Positions 18,490-28,041 are shown, counted from the stretch's first letter. The stretch is DNA of 64,000 bases from Pontibacter cellulosilyticus (GCF_014306105.1 NZ_JACRVF010000001.1:310001-374000); one strand, 5' to 3'. Notes: a model not told the origin generated them from the sequence alone. Translations and numbers: made by a program.

Positions 18490-18939
18490 ATGATTCAAAC
18501 GTTTAATCCTGATTTTGAACAGGACATACGCGAAAAGCTGGAGCGACAGGAGTTCATGAAGCTCATGGGCTTTAATGTAACAAAGATAGAAGTTGGACGG
18601 GTAGAAGGCGAGCTTATACTTGAACAAAAACACAAACAGCATAAAGGTTTTGCCCACGGAGGCGTTATAGCCACTCTTGCCGACATTGTAGCAGGTTTTG
18701 CCGCAGTCAGTCTTGTTCCAAAAGGCCATCATGTGGTTACCGCCGAAATCAAAGTATCCTACTTTCATCCAGGAGTAGGTGATAAGCTGATAGCGAAAGG
18801 CTACGTACTAAAGCAGGGCCGTAAACTAAACTTTTGTGAGGCAGAAGTATATGTAGTTTGTGGAAACGACGAACCGCTATTAATTGCCAAAGCAACTACA
18901 AGTATGGCTAACATTACGCCGGAAGAGTTAAAGAGGTAG
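18490..18939 (+). CDS. Hotdog-fold thioesterase, PaaI family
   Basis: 149 residues. The PaaI-type motif HKGFAHGGVIATLADIVAGF contains the HGG turn and the catalytic aspartate. Members hydrolyse acyl-CoA or aromatic acyl-CoA thioesters in the cytoplasm; the specific substrate is unknown. Single gene with the divergent Nudix gene upstream. Confidence 0.92.
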   Translation: MIQTFNPDFEQDIREKLERQEFMKLMGFNVTKIEVGRVEGELILEQKHKQHKGFAHGGVIATLADIVAGFAAVSLVPKGHHVVTAEIKVSYFHPGVGDKLIAKGYVLKQGRKLNFCEAEVYVVCGNDEPLLIAKATTSMANITPEELKR

Positions 18940-19125
18940 AAAATAAAGAGTAGGGGCTGGCCTAAATTTACAGCGTGAGCTTGTTGATTTCAACGATGAC
19001 TAAATCAGAAATGCTATACTTTGCATCCTGATATTCTAAACTGTTAATTATACCTCAGGCAAAGGATTTATAAAGCATCTTTTTCTGTTGTGTAGCAGGA
19101 GTAGATGGTGTGGTTGTTTCTAAGT

Positions 19126-19212
19126 TCGAATCCACCTCTAGCCCCTCCGAGTAGTGAATTATAGAAGTACCACTCATTCATAATTCGAAATTCATCATTC
19201 ATAATTCTTATA
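19126..19212. repeat. Remnants of two intergenic repeat types
   Basis: A piece with CCACCTCTAGCCCCTCCGAG (from about 19131) is a diverged end of the 11757-type element, without its partner arm. Next to it is CATTCATAATTC in tandem near-copies (19176-19210), ending at the start of the helicase gene. Confidence 0.6.
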
Positions 19213-19213
19213 A

Positions 19214-20620
19214 ATGCGCCCAGTAGAAGCCTTACGTTCCAGTTTTCCTTTTGAGCCAACCGAGGACCAGGCGAAGCTTTTTACGAAGCTGGATGAATTT
19301 ATACTTAATAAAGAACAGGAACGACAGGTGTTTCTGCTGAAAGGCTATGCCGGTACGGGTAAAACAACTGTGGTTACTTCACTGGTAAAAATCCTGAACA
19401 AGTTTGGCTATAAGTATGTGCTTTTGGCTCCAACAGGCCGTGCTGCCAAAGTAATGTCCAGCTATAGCGGAAAGCCTGCGCATACTATCCATAAAAAGAT
19501 CTACCGCCAAACAGCAAATCCATTCTCAGAGGGTCTCACCTTTACCCGAATGCCTAATAAATCTGATAACACGGTTTATATCGTGGATGAGGCCTCTATG
19601 ATTTCTGATGAGAGCGGATTTGGTGAAAATGGTTTGCTACTGGACCTGCTGCAGTACGTGTTCGAGAAAAAAAACAACAAACTGTTGCTGATAGGCGACA
19701 CTGCTCAGCTGCCTCCGGTGGGGCAAACACTCAGCCCTTCTTTGGACAGCGAGTACATGAAAAGTAACTTCCGTTGCCATGTGCAGCAGATGGAGTTAAA
19801 ACAGGTAATGCGCCAGGCAGAATCTTCGGGAATTCTGATGAACGCCACGCAGCTACGCGACCGCATGAAGCAGGAGAAGCTGGAGATAAAACTGTTTACC
19901 AAAGGCTGGCGTGATATTTACCAGATGACTGGCGAAAAACTGGAGGATGGCTTACGCTATGCCTATGATAAATTTGGCATTGAAGGCACGATTGTGATCT
20001 GCCGCTCCAATAAGATGGCTAACCTCTATAACCAGCACATCCGCAGGCGTATTTTCTTTGCAGAGGATGAGATAGGAGTGGGCGATTACCTGATGATTGT
20101 GCGTAATAACTACTTCTGGCTGCCAAAGGATTCTGATATCGGGTTTATGGCCAACGGGGACTTTGTAGAGGTTACCAAGATCATTCGCTACGAAGATATG
20201 TATGGCTTTAGGTTTGCCGATGTGCGCGTACGCTTTATAGACTACCCGGATGCACCGGAAGAAGAAGTAAAGATCATGCTAGACACTCTCTATACTGATG
20301 CTCCGGCGCTGCCTGCTGACCAGAACAAGAAGCTGTATGAAGAGGTGCTGCAGGATTATATGGATATCAAAAACAAGCGGGAACGATATAAAGAGCTGAA
20401 AAAGAATCCGTACTTAAACGCACTGCTAGTAAAGTTTGCCTATGCCTTAACCTGCCACAAAGCGCAGGGTGGCCAATGGAAGGCTGTGTTCGTGGATCAG
20501 GGCTTTTTGAAGGAGGACATGGTAAACGAAGAGTTTGCCAGATGGCTCTATACAGCTCTTACACGTTCGTCGGGGGAACTGTACCTGCTGAACTTTAACC
20601 AACAATTATTAGTTAGCTGA
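19214..20620 (+). CDS. RecD-like superfamily 1B DNA helicase
   Basis: 468 residues. Walker A GYAGTGKT at 44-51, Walker B IVDEASM near 133, the Q/GDTAQLPPVG motif near 165, and the C-terminal UvrD-like motifs ALTCHKAQG and YTALTRSS. It lacks the long N-terminal OB/HhH region of RecD2, so it is the short form common in Bacteroidota, a predicted 5'-3' helicase in repair. Some tools call it exodeoxyribonuclease V alpha; no RecB or RecC is nearby. Confidence 0.92.
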   Translation: MRPVEALRSSFPFEPTEDQAKLFTKLDEFILNKEQERQVFLLKGYAGTGKTTVVTSLVKILNKFGYKYVLLAPTGRAAKVMSSYSGKPAHTIHKKIYRQTANPFSEGLTFTRMPNKSDNTVYIVDEASMISDESGFGENGLLLDLLQYVFEKKNNKLLLIGDTAQLPPVGQTLSPSLDSEYMKSNFRCHVQQMELKQVMRQAESSGILMNATQLRDRMKQEKLEIKLFTKGWRDIYQMTGEKLEDGLRYAYDKFGIEGTIVICRSNKMANLYNQHIRRRIFFAEDEIGVGDYLMIVRNNYFWLPKDSDIGFMANGDFVEVTKIIRYEDMYGFRFADVRVRFIDYPDAPEEEVKIMLDTLYTDAPALPADQNKKLYEEVLQDYMDIKNKRERYKELKKNPYLNALLVKFAYALTCHKAQGGQWKAVFVDQGFLKEDMVNEEFARWLYTALTRSSGELYLLNFNQQLLVS

Positions 20621-20699
20621 CAAAAGAAAATATTTATCGCATCGTTTTTGCTGTAATACAAGTATAATAGCTATCGCATTAACCTTAATCCTTTACAAA

Positions 20700-21146
20700 A
20701 TGAAAAAAATACTTCTTTCTTTCGCATTTGCTGCACTTGTTGCTGGCGGCGCTGTGGCGCAGGAAAAACCAAAAGCTAAGGCTTCGGCTCCACAAGAGCA
20801 GGCAGTAAATGGTCCGGTTCTTACGTTTGAAGAGTCAGAGTTTAACTTTGGCGATATCACCCAAGGCGATGTGGTAGAACATGTGTTCAAATTTAAAAAC
20901 ACTGGTACACAGCCGCTTGTTATTGAGCGTGTAGATGTTACCTGCGGTTGCACCACTCCAGCCTGGACAAAAGAGCCGGTAATGCCTGGTAAAACTGGTA
21001 CCGTAACAGCTAAGTTTAATAGTGCAGGCAAACTAGGCCAGCAGAAGAAGCCAATTACGATACACTCTAACTCTGCCGATGGCGTGAAGTATGTGTACAT
21101 CGTAACTAACATCAAAGAGAAATCAGGTGCGAGCGCAAAGCAGTAA
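20700..21146 (+). CDS. DUF1573 secreted protein
   Basis: 148 residues: signal peptide ending AVAQ (~20), a charged linker, then a DUF1573 immunoglobulin-like (ASPM/SPD-2/hydin-related) domain with the conserved VTCGCTTP and IxIxSN region. Periplasmic. Function unknown; these domains are abundant in Bacteroidota. A strong bidirectional terminator follows. Confidence 0.92.
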   Translation: MKKILLSFAFAALVAGGAVAQEKPKAKASAPQEQAVNGPVLTFEESEFNFGDITQGDVVEHVFKFKNTGTQPLVIERVDVTCGCTTPAWTKEPVMPGKTGTVTAKFNSAGKLGQQKKPITIHSNSADGVKYVYIVTNIKEKSGASAKQ

Positions 21147-21167
21147 TTTGTAATCGCAATTATACTA

Positions 21168-21212
21168 TAAAAGAGAAGGGCTGCCATAAATTGGCAGCCC
21201 TTCTCTTTTATA
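21168..21212. terminator. Bidirectional intrinsic terminator
   Basis: 18-bp perfect arms (21168-21185 and 21193-21210) with a 7-bp loop and A/T runs on both outer sides. It serves the DUF1573 gene (+) and the DUF423 gene (-). A TATACTT word follows directly at 21209-21215. Confidence 0.93.
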
Positions 21213-21223
21213 CTTATTTATAC

Positions 21224-21601
21224 TTATAGCGCTTTTAAAACGGCATAGAACAGAGCGCCCCAGCCAACAATAAACAATGTTCCGCCAATAGGAGTAATGG
21301 CTCCTAACCAGGTGATACCTGTAGCACAAAGCACATATAGCGAACCTGAAAAGATAAGTATACCCAGAAAGAAGCACCACGCTGCTACCTGCAAAGCCGG
21401 CTGCTCTACCCTGAATAATAGTAAGCCTACTGCCAGTAAGGCTAGGGTATGGTACATTTGGTACTTCACGGCAGTCTCAAAGGTGTCTACGCGGCCAGTA
21501 CTCTCCAACATTTTAGCCAGGGCATGCGCACCAAATGCGCCAATGGCAACAGTTATTGCACCCAGCGCACTGGCGATAAGGAGTATCGTTTTTTGTGTCA
21601 C
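21224..21601 (-). CDS. DUF423 membrane protein (YgdD/TMEM256 type)
   Basis: 125 residues, four membrane helices. The N-terminal GAFGAHAL and YQMYHTLALL stretches are diagnostic for DUF423. It starts with GTG, 1 bp after the stop of the upstream membrane protein gene, so the two are co-translated. Function unknown. Confidence 0.93.
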   Translation of the reverse strand: MTQKTILLIASALGAITVAIGAFGAHALAKMLESTGRVDTFETAVKYQMYHTLALLAVGLLLFRVEQPALQVAAWCFFLGILIFSGSLYVLCATGITWLGAITPIGGTLFIVGWGALFYAVLKAL

Positions 21602-21602
21602 T

Positions 21603-22049
21603 TTAAAATTTAATTTTTATTCTTCCAGGCTCAATTTTATCATTTAACACAGCTGTAAGTGCTCCCAGGATAAATCCGAAGAGAGTTGCAAAAAATATAA
21701 TTCCAACTAATCCAAATAATGGGATAGATGTTCTGTCCACACTAGTTATAAAGAGTATGATGTACAAACAAAATGCGTAGTTTGAGATCATCCCTGCGGT
21801 AAGTGCCTTATCGTAAGTTAACCTATGTCTGCAAAGCAAAGAGCTGAATACAATAGCAGCCGGCGCTGTAAGCAGGTAAGGTATAAACAGCGATAAGCCT
21901 GAGGATATTGCTGTTATAGCAATTCCCGTGAATTCGTAAAGAATGTTGAAGATAACATTCTTAAACAAGAAAAGACTGGCCAAACATACACCTGGCACTA
22001 TGGAAGCAATAAGAAGTTTCCGTTCGACCTCTTTTAGTCTACTCAGCAT
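21603..22049 (-). CDS. Hypothetical membrane protein, 148 residues
   Basis: Four predicted membrane helices after a basic N-terminus (MLSRLKEVERK), and a short basic C-terminal tail. No family recognised. It is tightly coupled to the DUF423 gene downstream and lies 20 bp past the DUF2750 gene, so all three probably share a transcript. Confidence 0.8.
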   Translation of the reverse strand: MLSRLKEVERKLLIASIVPGVCLASLFLFKNVIFNILYEFTGIAITAISSGLSLFIPYLLTAPAAIVFSSLLCRHRLTYDKALTAGMISNYAFCLYIILFITSVDRTSIPLFGLVGIIFFATLFGFILGALTAVLNDKIEPGRIKIKF

Positions 22050-22069
22050 CTTAGCAAGTATGACAGTTA

Positions 22070-22519
22070 CTACTCTTCGCCCTCCAGCGCCTCTATTACC
22101 TGCTCTTCAAACTCCTGCTGGCTGTCGTATTGCGTAAACTCCAGCGTTTTATCCTGCGCCTTCAGTTCCTGCACTACATCCAATGCAACTTCCAGCGGCT
22201 CCACTTCTTTTCCGCTCAGGTCAGATGTCCAGTTCGCACCAACTAACAAAGCGTCGCTATACATGCCCACGCACCAGTTCTCCAAGAACTCCACAACTGT
22301 GATAGATTCTGGTGTATAGTCTGCCCAGTCGTCTTCGGCACAGGCTTTTGCCCCAGCCTGATCAGACCAGAACAGGATTACCTCAGTGTCTTCGAACTCA
22401 GCAGAGCTGGACGTAGCCCAGGTGTCGTCTTTGGCAAGGCCCCATACTTTGTTCGTTTCTACAATTGTTTTGATAAACTTCTTGTAGCTTTTCTCTATGT
22501 CGGCTGTGCTTTGGGTCAT
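22070..22519 (-). CDS. DUF2750 domain protein
   Basis: 149 residues, acidic, soluble. The pattern W-x-L with a central ILFWSDQAGAKACAEDDWADY and the aromatic-rich EFLENWCVGMYSD matches DUF2750. Function unknown. First gene of the minus-strand trio with two small membrane proteins. Confidence 0.87.
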   Translation of the reverse strand: MTQSTADIEKSYKKFIKTIVETNKVWGLAKDDTWATSSSAEFEDTEVILFWSDQAGAKACAEDDWADYTPESITVVEFLENWCVGMYSDALLVGANWTSDLSGKEVEPLEVALDVVQELKAQDKTLEFTQYDSQQEFEEQVIEALEGEE

Positions 22520-22638
22520 AGTGTTACTTTTTTAATGTGTCAGATCAGATACAAAGGTGTATACTTTTGAGAATAGAAGAAAGATATGTTTTTTATAATT
22601 TAACCGTTATTATTGTTTTAAAACGTAAGCTCCCTCTA

Positions 22639-23556
22639 TTACAGCTCTTTAAACAGGTTCGGGTAATCTGTGATCACACCATCCACACCTATTGCTTTCA
22701 GATCTTTTATCTCCTGCAGTGTGTTTATTGTCCAGGGAATGACTTTCATGTTTAAATTATGTGCTTTTTTAACAAGACCAGGTGTTACAAGTTTATAGTA
22801 AGGGCTGTAAATATCTGGAGTAAAGCCCAGTAGGTCTAGGTTTTTTTTCAGGCCATACCTGTTTTCGACCAGCAGTGAAGTTTTTATTTCAGGATATTTC
22901 TGCTTTACAACCTTCAGTGTGCGCACGTCAAAAGACTGAATAATAACATATCGCTCCACACCCTTTCCAAGTATAACAGCCATTAGCTTATCTACAAATT
23001 CTTCTGGGGCAGGATGGTAAATACCGTCGCCGGAAGGCTTCGATTTTGTTTCGATGTTGTAAAATACCTGTGCTAACTGCCTAGCCTTTATATTAGCCTG
23101 CACTGTATCAAAAATCTCCGCTAAAAGTGGCTTGTGCGCCTTCTGTAGTTGCTGCTCTGGGAATTTTTTGTAAAACTTAGAGCCTACGTCATACTTTTTG
23201 ATATCGCTGTAATCTAACTGGTAAAGTATGTGCTGCTTAGCCTGAGTAGCCGGTATTTCCTTACCTGCAGGCAATAGTTCATGCTCTCGGTTAAAGTATG
23301 GATCGTGTGAGAGGAATACTTTACCATCTTTGCTGATGTGGGTATCCATTTCAAGGGTAGTTACGCCTAACTCCAGCGCCTTTAGCATGGCGGGTATGGT
23401 GTTTTCGGGAAACAAGCCACGCGCGCCTCTATGGCCTTCCATGTCGAAGGCTGGCAATTGTACAGTAGCAGTGGACGTGGGCTCCATGTTTTTCAATGTT
23501 TTACAGGCAGAACAAGAAATAAGCAAAAGGGCGGCACCAAGAATGATCTTGTGCAC
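22639..23556 (-). CDS. Glycerophosphodiester phosphodiesterase lipoprotein
   Basis: About 305 residues. I place the start at the GTG 23554-23556, giving MHKIILGAALLLISCSACK, a clear lipoprotein signal; the longer frame (TTG, 23590-23592) adds a polar leader and would overlap the YggS gene. GDPD motifs: EGHRGARGLFPENT, the metal-binding EMD near residue 80, and SHDP. Releases glycerol 3-phosphate from glycerophosphodiesters in the periplasm. Directly downstream of the YggS gene. Confidence 0.9.
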   Translation of the reverse strand: MHKIILGAALLLISCSACKTLKNMEPTSTATVQLPAFDMEGHRGARGLFPENTIPAMLKALELGVTTLEMDTHISKDGKVFLSHDPYFNREHELLPAGKEIPATQAKQHILYQLDYSDIKKYDVGSKFYKKFPEQQLQKAHKPLLAEIFDTVQANIKARQLAQVFYNIETKSKPSGDGIYHPAPEEFVDKLMAVILGKGVERYVIIQSFDVRTLKVVKQKYPEIKTSLLVENRYGLKKNLDLLGFTPDIYSPYYKLVTPGLVKKAHNLNMKVIPWTINTLQEIKDLKAIGVDGVITDYPNLFKEL

Positions 23557-23566
23557 TGGCTTATAC

Positions 23567-24250
23567 TTAGCGGTTGTAGTTCCTGTTGCCAAATATACCG
23601 CTGCCCACCCGAATCATGGTGCTGCCTTCCTCTAAGGCAATTTTCCAGTCAGATGTCATGCCCATAGATATCTCTTTAAAATCATCATTTGCAAAAAAGT
23701 ATTTCTCTTTCAGATGTAAGAAGTTGTACCGTAATTGGCGGAACTCACCGCGCAATTTACCTTCATCGTCAGTGTTGGTGGCAATGCCCATTACGCCTGT
23801 TATCCGGATATACTTCATCTGGCGATACTCCTCCGACTGCAATATGGCTTCTGCTTCTTCCATCGTCATGCCATACTTTGTTTCCTCGTCAGCTATTGAT
23901 ATCTGCAGCATGCAGTTTACCGGGAGGGTGCGGTTAAACTGCTCGGCGCGCTTGTTAATCTCTACTAAAAGCTTCAGGCTATCAACGGACTGGATGGTAT
24001 CTACAAACTGCGCGATATACTTTACTTTGTTTGTTTGCAGGTGACCGATCAGGTGCCAGGCAATATCGTGGGGAAGTAGGTCGCGTTTCTCAACTAGTTC
24101 CTGCACTTTGTTTTCGCCAAACAGCCTGTGTCCTGCATCATACGCTTCCTGAATCGTTTTTATTGGGTGTGTTTTAGTAACAGCTATCAGGCGGCAGGGG
24201 GTGTTTCTTAATTGCTCGTCAAAGTATAAAATGTTGTCTTTGATGCTCAT
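23567..24250 (-). CDS. YggS/PLPBP-family pyridoxal phosphate homeostasis protein
   Basis: 227 residues. Single-domain alanine-racemase-fold PLP carrier. The PLP lysine is in IAVTKTHP near residue 25, with FGENKVQE following and the phosphate-binding GMTSDWKIA near 205. Involved in PLP and amino-acid homeostasis in many bacteria; no catalysis established. Confidence 0.94.
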   Translation of the reverse strand: MSIKDNILYFDEQLRNTPCRLIAVTKTHPIKTIQEAYDAGHRLFGENKVQELVEKRDLLPHDIAWHLIGHLQTNKVKYIAQFVDTIQSVDSLKLLVEINKRAEQFNRTLPVNCMLQISIADEETKYGMTMEEAEAILQSEEYRQMKYIRITGVMGIATNTDDEGKLRGEFRQLRYNFLHLKEKYFFANDDFKEISMGMTSDWKIALEEGSTMIRVGSGIFGNRNYNR

Positions 24251-24426
24251 AGTTTATAGTTGTATTTGCGAAATCTGATTTATGGCTCTTATACGGAGCA
24301 AGGATAATTATAAGCTGTTTTAGTGTGCATGTGCAGGTATGGCTGGTGTTGTTGCTTTATAACCGACGAGATGTTCACTGATCTTAAAGGCGCTATGATT
24401 TCACTGCAATAATTCTCTAACTCCAT

Positions 24427-25476
24427 CTAGTCTTCCAACACATTGGTGATAAAAGTGTTTTTGAGCAGCATCCAAAACAGCAGCAGGAGCAATGCCCACT
24501 TTAGGTATACCTGGTAATAGTCGCGGGTGTCCCGGAAACGCTTTTCTGTTACCTCCGTTTTCTCCAGGCGGTTGATGTTCTGGAAAATCTGCTGCAGCGC
24601 ATTTTTAGAATCTGCTCTAAAGAACTGGCCTTCGCCGGTTTGCGCTATCTGCCGAAGGCTTGTCTCATCCAGTTTAGTCTCTACGTAAAGTGTCTGGCCT
24701 GTTTCGTCTTTGTAGGCTACCTGCCCGTCTTTGCCAATGCCGATAGTATATAACTTAATTCCATAAGCATATGCCAACTGCGCAGCCAACTCTGGGTCCA
24801 GGCTTCCGGCAGTGTTCTCGCCGTCGCTTACAAGTATGATTACCTTGCTTTTGGCATCGGAGTCGCGCATGCGGTTAATGGCCACAGCCAGCGCACTTCC
24901 TATGGCTGTACCGTCGTTAGCTATCATCTTGAACCCGATAGATTTTATACTTTCGCGAAGTAATTCATAATCGGTGGTAAGCGGGGAAAGGGAGTAGGCA
25001 TCTCCAGCAAATACAACCATTCCTATCCTGTCCTGTACGCGCCCGCTTATAAAATCAAGGGCGACTTCTTTGGCAGCAGCCAGGCGGTTGGGTTTGATGT
25101 CAGTCAGTTCCATCGACCCAGATACATCCAGAGCCAGCACAATATCGATACCTGCTGCCGTTTGCTCTATTTGCTCATTTACACGCTGTGGCCTGGCCAA
25201 TGCCACCAGCACCAGCATAATAAACAGCATAAACAAAATAGTAGGGATATGGCGAAGCAGGCTGATCCACTGCCATTTAATTTTACCTGAGAATAGGGCT
25301 AGGTCCAGTTTGCTTTTGGCGCTGAGCGAGAACAGCCACCGTAGCACAAATAGCAGCAATACCACCGGCAGCGCATAAAGTACCAGCGGATACACCCAAT
25401 CAAAAGAGCGAAGAGTGCTGTAGCTAAACCACTCCGGGTCAAGCCAATCCCAGAAGTCGTCAGGCAGTCTTTGCAT
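24427..25476 (-). CDS. batA: BatA-like von Willebrand A-domain membrane protein
   Basis: 349 residues: two N-terminal membrane helices (about 28-50 and 78-95), a VWA domain with the MIDAS motif D117-V-S119-G-S121, and a C-terminal helix. This matches BatA of the aerotolerance-type operon. Its start overlaps the previous gene by 17 bp. BatB, normally the next gene, is missing; the following gene 176 bp on is YggS. Confidence 0.9.
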   Translation of the reverse strand: MQRLPDDFWDWLDPEWFSYSTLRSFDWVYPLVLYALPVVLLLFVLRWLFSLSAKSKLDLALFSGKIKWQWISLLRHIPTILFMLFIMLVLVALARPQRVNEQIEQTAAGIDIVLALDVSGSMELTDIKPNRLAAAKEVALDFISGRVQDRIGMVVFAGDAYSLSPLTTDYELLRESIKSIGFKMIANDGTAIGSALAVAINRMRDSDAKSKVIILVSDGENTAGSLDPELAAQLAYAYGIKLYTIGIGKDGQVAYKDETGQTLYVETKLDETSLRQIAQTGEGQFFRADSKNALQQIFQNINRLEKTEVTEKRFRDTRDYYQVYLKWALLLLLFWMLLKNTFITNVLED

Positions 25477-26371
25477 TCCTTATCAGTTCTCGTTGTGTTT
25501 TGTAGCGGCCTTTGGCAAATCTGCGCAGCATTCCTAGGGCCTGCTTTGTTTCCGTGTCTGCTTCGGCTGCCACGTTACCGTAAATGGCTTTGTCACAGGT
25601 GCGCAGGGCTGTATTCACGATTTCGTCGTCGTTGTAGTATTCAACAATCTCCTTCGTGGTAAATGAGTTAATGGCGCTTCGCTCCAGCTTGGTCAGGTAG
25701 TTCTTCCATAACGAAACAGCCTTTTCCATACTTTGAGAGGAGCCTGACTTTACAAACCTGTCCAGGTGCGAGTTGTAGCGCGAAGCAAAGTATAAATGGT
25801 CTTTTCGGAGCCGGTAAAGTTTATACTTGCGGATGATTGCCTGTCCGAAAACAAACCATATTAAGCTAGCAAATACCAAACCTGCCACTATGTAGACCAA
25901 CATCATTGGCCAGTTAAAGCGCTGCTCAACAACAGCCAGTTTCGTGTTGTCTTTTATAGATAGCGGCTCCTGCACTTTACTAACCAGTTGCTGCACCTGC
26001 ACGGCATCAGCGGTGGCAAACACTTGTATGGTATCCGCTCCCTGTAAAATATATACCGGTAAAGCCAGTTGTTGCACCGGAATAGTTTCGAAGGTTCGCA
26101 AAGTATAAACTGCGCTGTCGGTACTGATGCCCGCTTTGGTGGTGGTAGGGAAATACGTTTTAGCTACAAACTCAAACGGGGTAAAGTTATAGTTGGAGTC
26201 GGGGAGGATAACCTCTTGTGTTGCAGGGTGCTGATGCACTAAAGAGTATTGCAGTAACTGGCCTAGTTTTGCTGTGTCCTGGGCAAAACCGCCTACAGGT
26301 TTGCGTAGTTGCTGCCCCTGTAATGGCCCCTGTAACAGAAACAGAAGTATAAATAAAAAGATGTTACGCAC
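25460..26371 (-). CDS. Bat-cluster single-pass membrane protein (BatD-like position)
   Basis: 303 residues: signal peptide, a beta-rich periplasmic region to about 150, one membrane helix near 155-177, then a basic helical cytoplasmic region. It sits between the DUF58 and VWA genes, where Bacteroidota operons carry such a membrane protein. It starts with GTG inside the end of the DUF58 gene (8-bp overlap). Confidence 0.8.
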   Translation of the reverse strand: MRNIFLFILLFLLQGPLQGQQLRKPVGGFAQDTAKLGQLLQYSLVHQHPATQEVILPDSNYNFTPFEFVAKTYFPTTTKAGISTDSAVYTLRTFETIPVQQLALPVYILQGADTIQVFATADAVQVQQLVSKVQEPLSIKDNTKLAVVEQRFNWPMMLVYIVAGLVFASLIWFVFGQAIIRKYKLYRLRKDHLYFASRYNSHLDRFVKSGSSQSMEKAVSLWKNYLTKLERSAINSFTTKEIVEYYNDDEIVNTALRTCDKAIYGNVAAEADTETKQALGMLRRFAKGRYKTQRELIRNAKTA

Positions 26372-27245
26372 TTCGCTTTGTAGTTTTGTTTCTTAGCCTG
26401 AACAGGTTGATTAGCTGCGGCACATAATCCTCGTTTGTCTGGATGGCCAGGTAATTTGCCTGGTACTTTTGGCAGATGCGCACCACTTTGTCCTGGTTCT
26501 CTGTATAGCGTGCGATAAACTTTTTCTGAAACTCATCACCGGATGTGTTCAGCCACACTGTTTTGCCGGTTTCCTTGTCAAGAATCGGAACAATACCCAT
26601 TGGCGGCACCTTCTGCTCCCGTATATCCTGCAAATGGATGACAATCAAATCGTGTCGCTTGGCCAGCATGGCAAGCTCCTTCTCATAATTCACATCAATA
26701 AAATCAGAGATGAGCAAGATAATGCTGCGGCGCTTAATAATGTCCAGGGTAAGTTTAATGCCTGCAGCTAGGTTAGTTTTAACAGACTGTGGCTTTAGCT
26801 CGTTTAGAGCTTTGATAATCGTATAAGCCTGCTGTATACCTTTTGCCGGTTTAATGTATTTCTCCTTTTGGTCGGAGATGCACACAATGCCTATCTGGCT
26901 CTGCTGTTGCGCTGCAGACAGGGCAAGAACACCGCAGATCTCTTTGCCTACATCAATTTTCTGCTGCTTTCCGGTGCCTATACTTTGCGAGGCACTTACA
27001 TCCAGCATCAGGAATACGGACTGTTCTTTTTCTTCGCGGTATGTTTTAACAAAGGTACCGTGCCCCTTGGCAGATACATTCCAGTCTATAGAACGCACGT
27101 CGTCGCCGTACTGGTACGAGCGCACATCATCAAATTCCAGCCCTGTTCCTTTGAAAACAGAATGGAAGTCGCCCTGCATTTGCGTGGTAATGGCCTTGCG
27201 AATGCGTATCTCATACTTGCGTAGCTTCTGAACAAGCTCTTTCAT
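26364..27245 (-). CDS. DUF58 domain protein
   Basis: 293 residues. DUF58 core EFDDVRSYQYGDDVRSIDWN near residues 37-56, followed by a VWA-like region (MLDVSASQSIG). Proteins of this type act with MoxR AAA ATPases and VWA proteins, probably as metal-dependent chaperone or assembly systems. First gene of the three-gene Bat cluster. The usual upstream MoxR gene is absent. Confidence 0.92.
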   Translation of the reverse strand: MKELVQKLRKYEIRIRKAITTQMQGDFHSVFKGTGLEFDDVRSYQYGDDVRSIDWNVSAKGHGTFVKTYREEKEQSVFLMLDVSASQSIGTGKQQKIDVGKEICGVLALSAAQQQSQIGIVCISDQKEKYIKPAKGIQQAYTIIKALNELKPQSVKTNLAAGIKLTLDIIKRRSIILLISDFIDVNYEKELAMLAKRHDLIVIHLQDIREQKVPPMGIVPILDKETGKTVWLNTSGDEFQKKFIARYTENQDKVVRICQKYQANYLAIQTNEDYVPQLINLFRLRNKTTKRSA

Positions 27246-27304
27246 GGTACGATTACTATAGCCTCAGATTTTAAAATTATGATATATTCTCGTAATTTTC
27301 AGCT

Positions 27305-27679
27305 GTGAAACGACTTTTCTACATACTTTTTTGCTTCAGTTTGTTTGCCTGCGGCGAAAAAAAGACCGATGGACCTGAAAACCTTATCTCCCAGGATAAG
27401 ATGGTGCAGATTTTAGCGGACATTCATATTGCTGAGGCACAGATAGAAGGCAAGCTAATTTACCCGGACACTGCGCAGATGGTGTTTAAGTATAGAGAGA
27501 AACAAATCTTTGAGAAGCACGATGTAACGGAACAGGAGTTCCGGGAAACTTACCAGTACTACAAAGATAATCTAAAGGAGATGGACGCGCTCTATGAAAT
27601 TATTGTAGACACACTAAGCCTGCGCGAAACCAAACTGAGAGCTGAAACCCCACAACTGCAAAAATTGGAGGCGCAGTAA
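27305..27679 (+). CDS. DUF4296 lipoprotein
   Basis: 124 residues. The signal peptide ends in the lipobox LFACG with cysteine at residue 17. The DUF4296 signature follows: M-x-x-I-L-A-D-I-H-I-A-E near residues 38-47 and YQYYKDN near 85. Function unknown; a Bacteroidota-specific helical lipoprotein. Confidence 0.9.
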   Translation: MKRLFYILFCFSLFACGEKKTDGPENLISQDKMVQILADIHIAEAQIEGKLIYPDTAQMVFKYREKQIFEKHDVTEQEFRETYQYYKDNLKEMDALYEIIVDTLSLRETKLRAETPQLQKLEAQ

Positions 27680-27705
27680 TTCTTAACTACCACCTTCAGT
27701 TCTGC

Positions 27706-28041
27706 TTACATCAACTTACTGCCGTTGGGTACCATACCCGCTGGTTGTGCAAGTATAATATCTCCGTTTTCATCGGCAAAACCAGTAACCAGCACCTCTG
27801 ACATAAACTTGCCGATCTGCTTTTTGCCCAAGTTTGTCACACACAGTACCTGCTTGCCTATAAGTTCTTCTTTAGCGTAGTGCTTCGTGATCTGAGCACT
27901 CGATCTTCTGAGTCCCAGCGGGCCCAGGTCTACTGTTAGTTTGTATGCTGGCTTGCGTGCCTCCGGAAAGTCTTCTGCCTCGGTTATTGTTCCTACCCTG
28001 ATATCTGTTTGCTCAAAGTGCTGCCAGGTAATGGTATCCAT
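27706..28041 (-). CDS. csaA: tRNA-binding-domain protein CsaA
   Basis: 111 residues. OB-fold EMAP/Trbp111 tRNA-binding domain: DIRVGTI, PAYKLTVDLGPLGLRRSSAQ, and QVLCVTNLG, with the C-terminal AQPAGMVPNGSKL. I prefer the internal ATG 28039-28041 (MDTITWQHFEQ), where homologues begin; an upstream ATG adds seven residues. Described in Bacillus as export-chaperone-like. Confidence 0.92.
   Translation of the reverse strand: MDTITWQHFEQTDIRVGTITEAEDFPEARKPAYKLTVDLGPLGLRRSSAQITKHYAKEELIGKQVLCVTNLGKKQIGKFMSEVLVTGFADENGDIILAQPAGMVPNGSKLM

Noticed and set aside
23557..23592. GDPD start at an upstream TTG overlapping the YggS gene
   Set aside because: The internal GTG gives a proper lipoprotein signal peptide and avoids the overlap.
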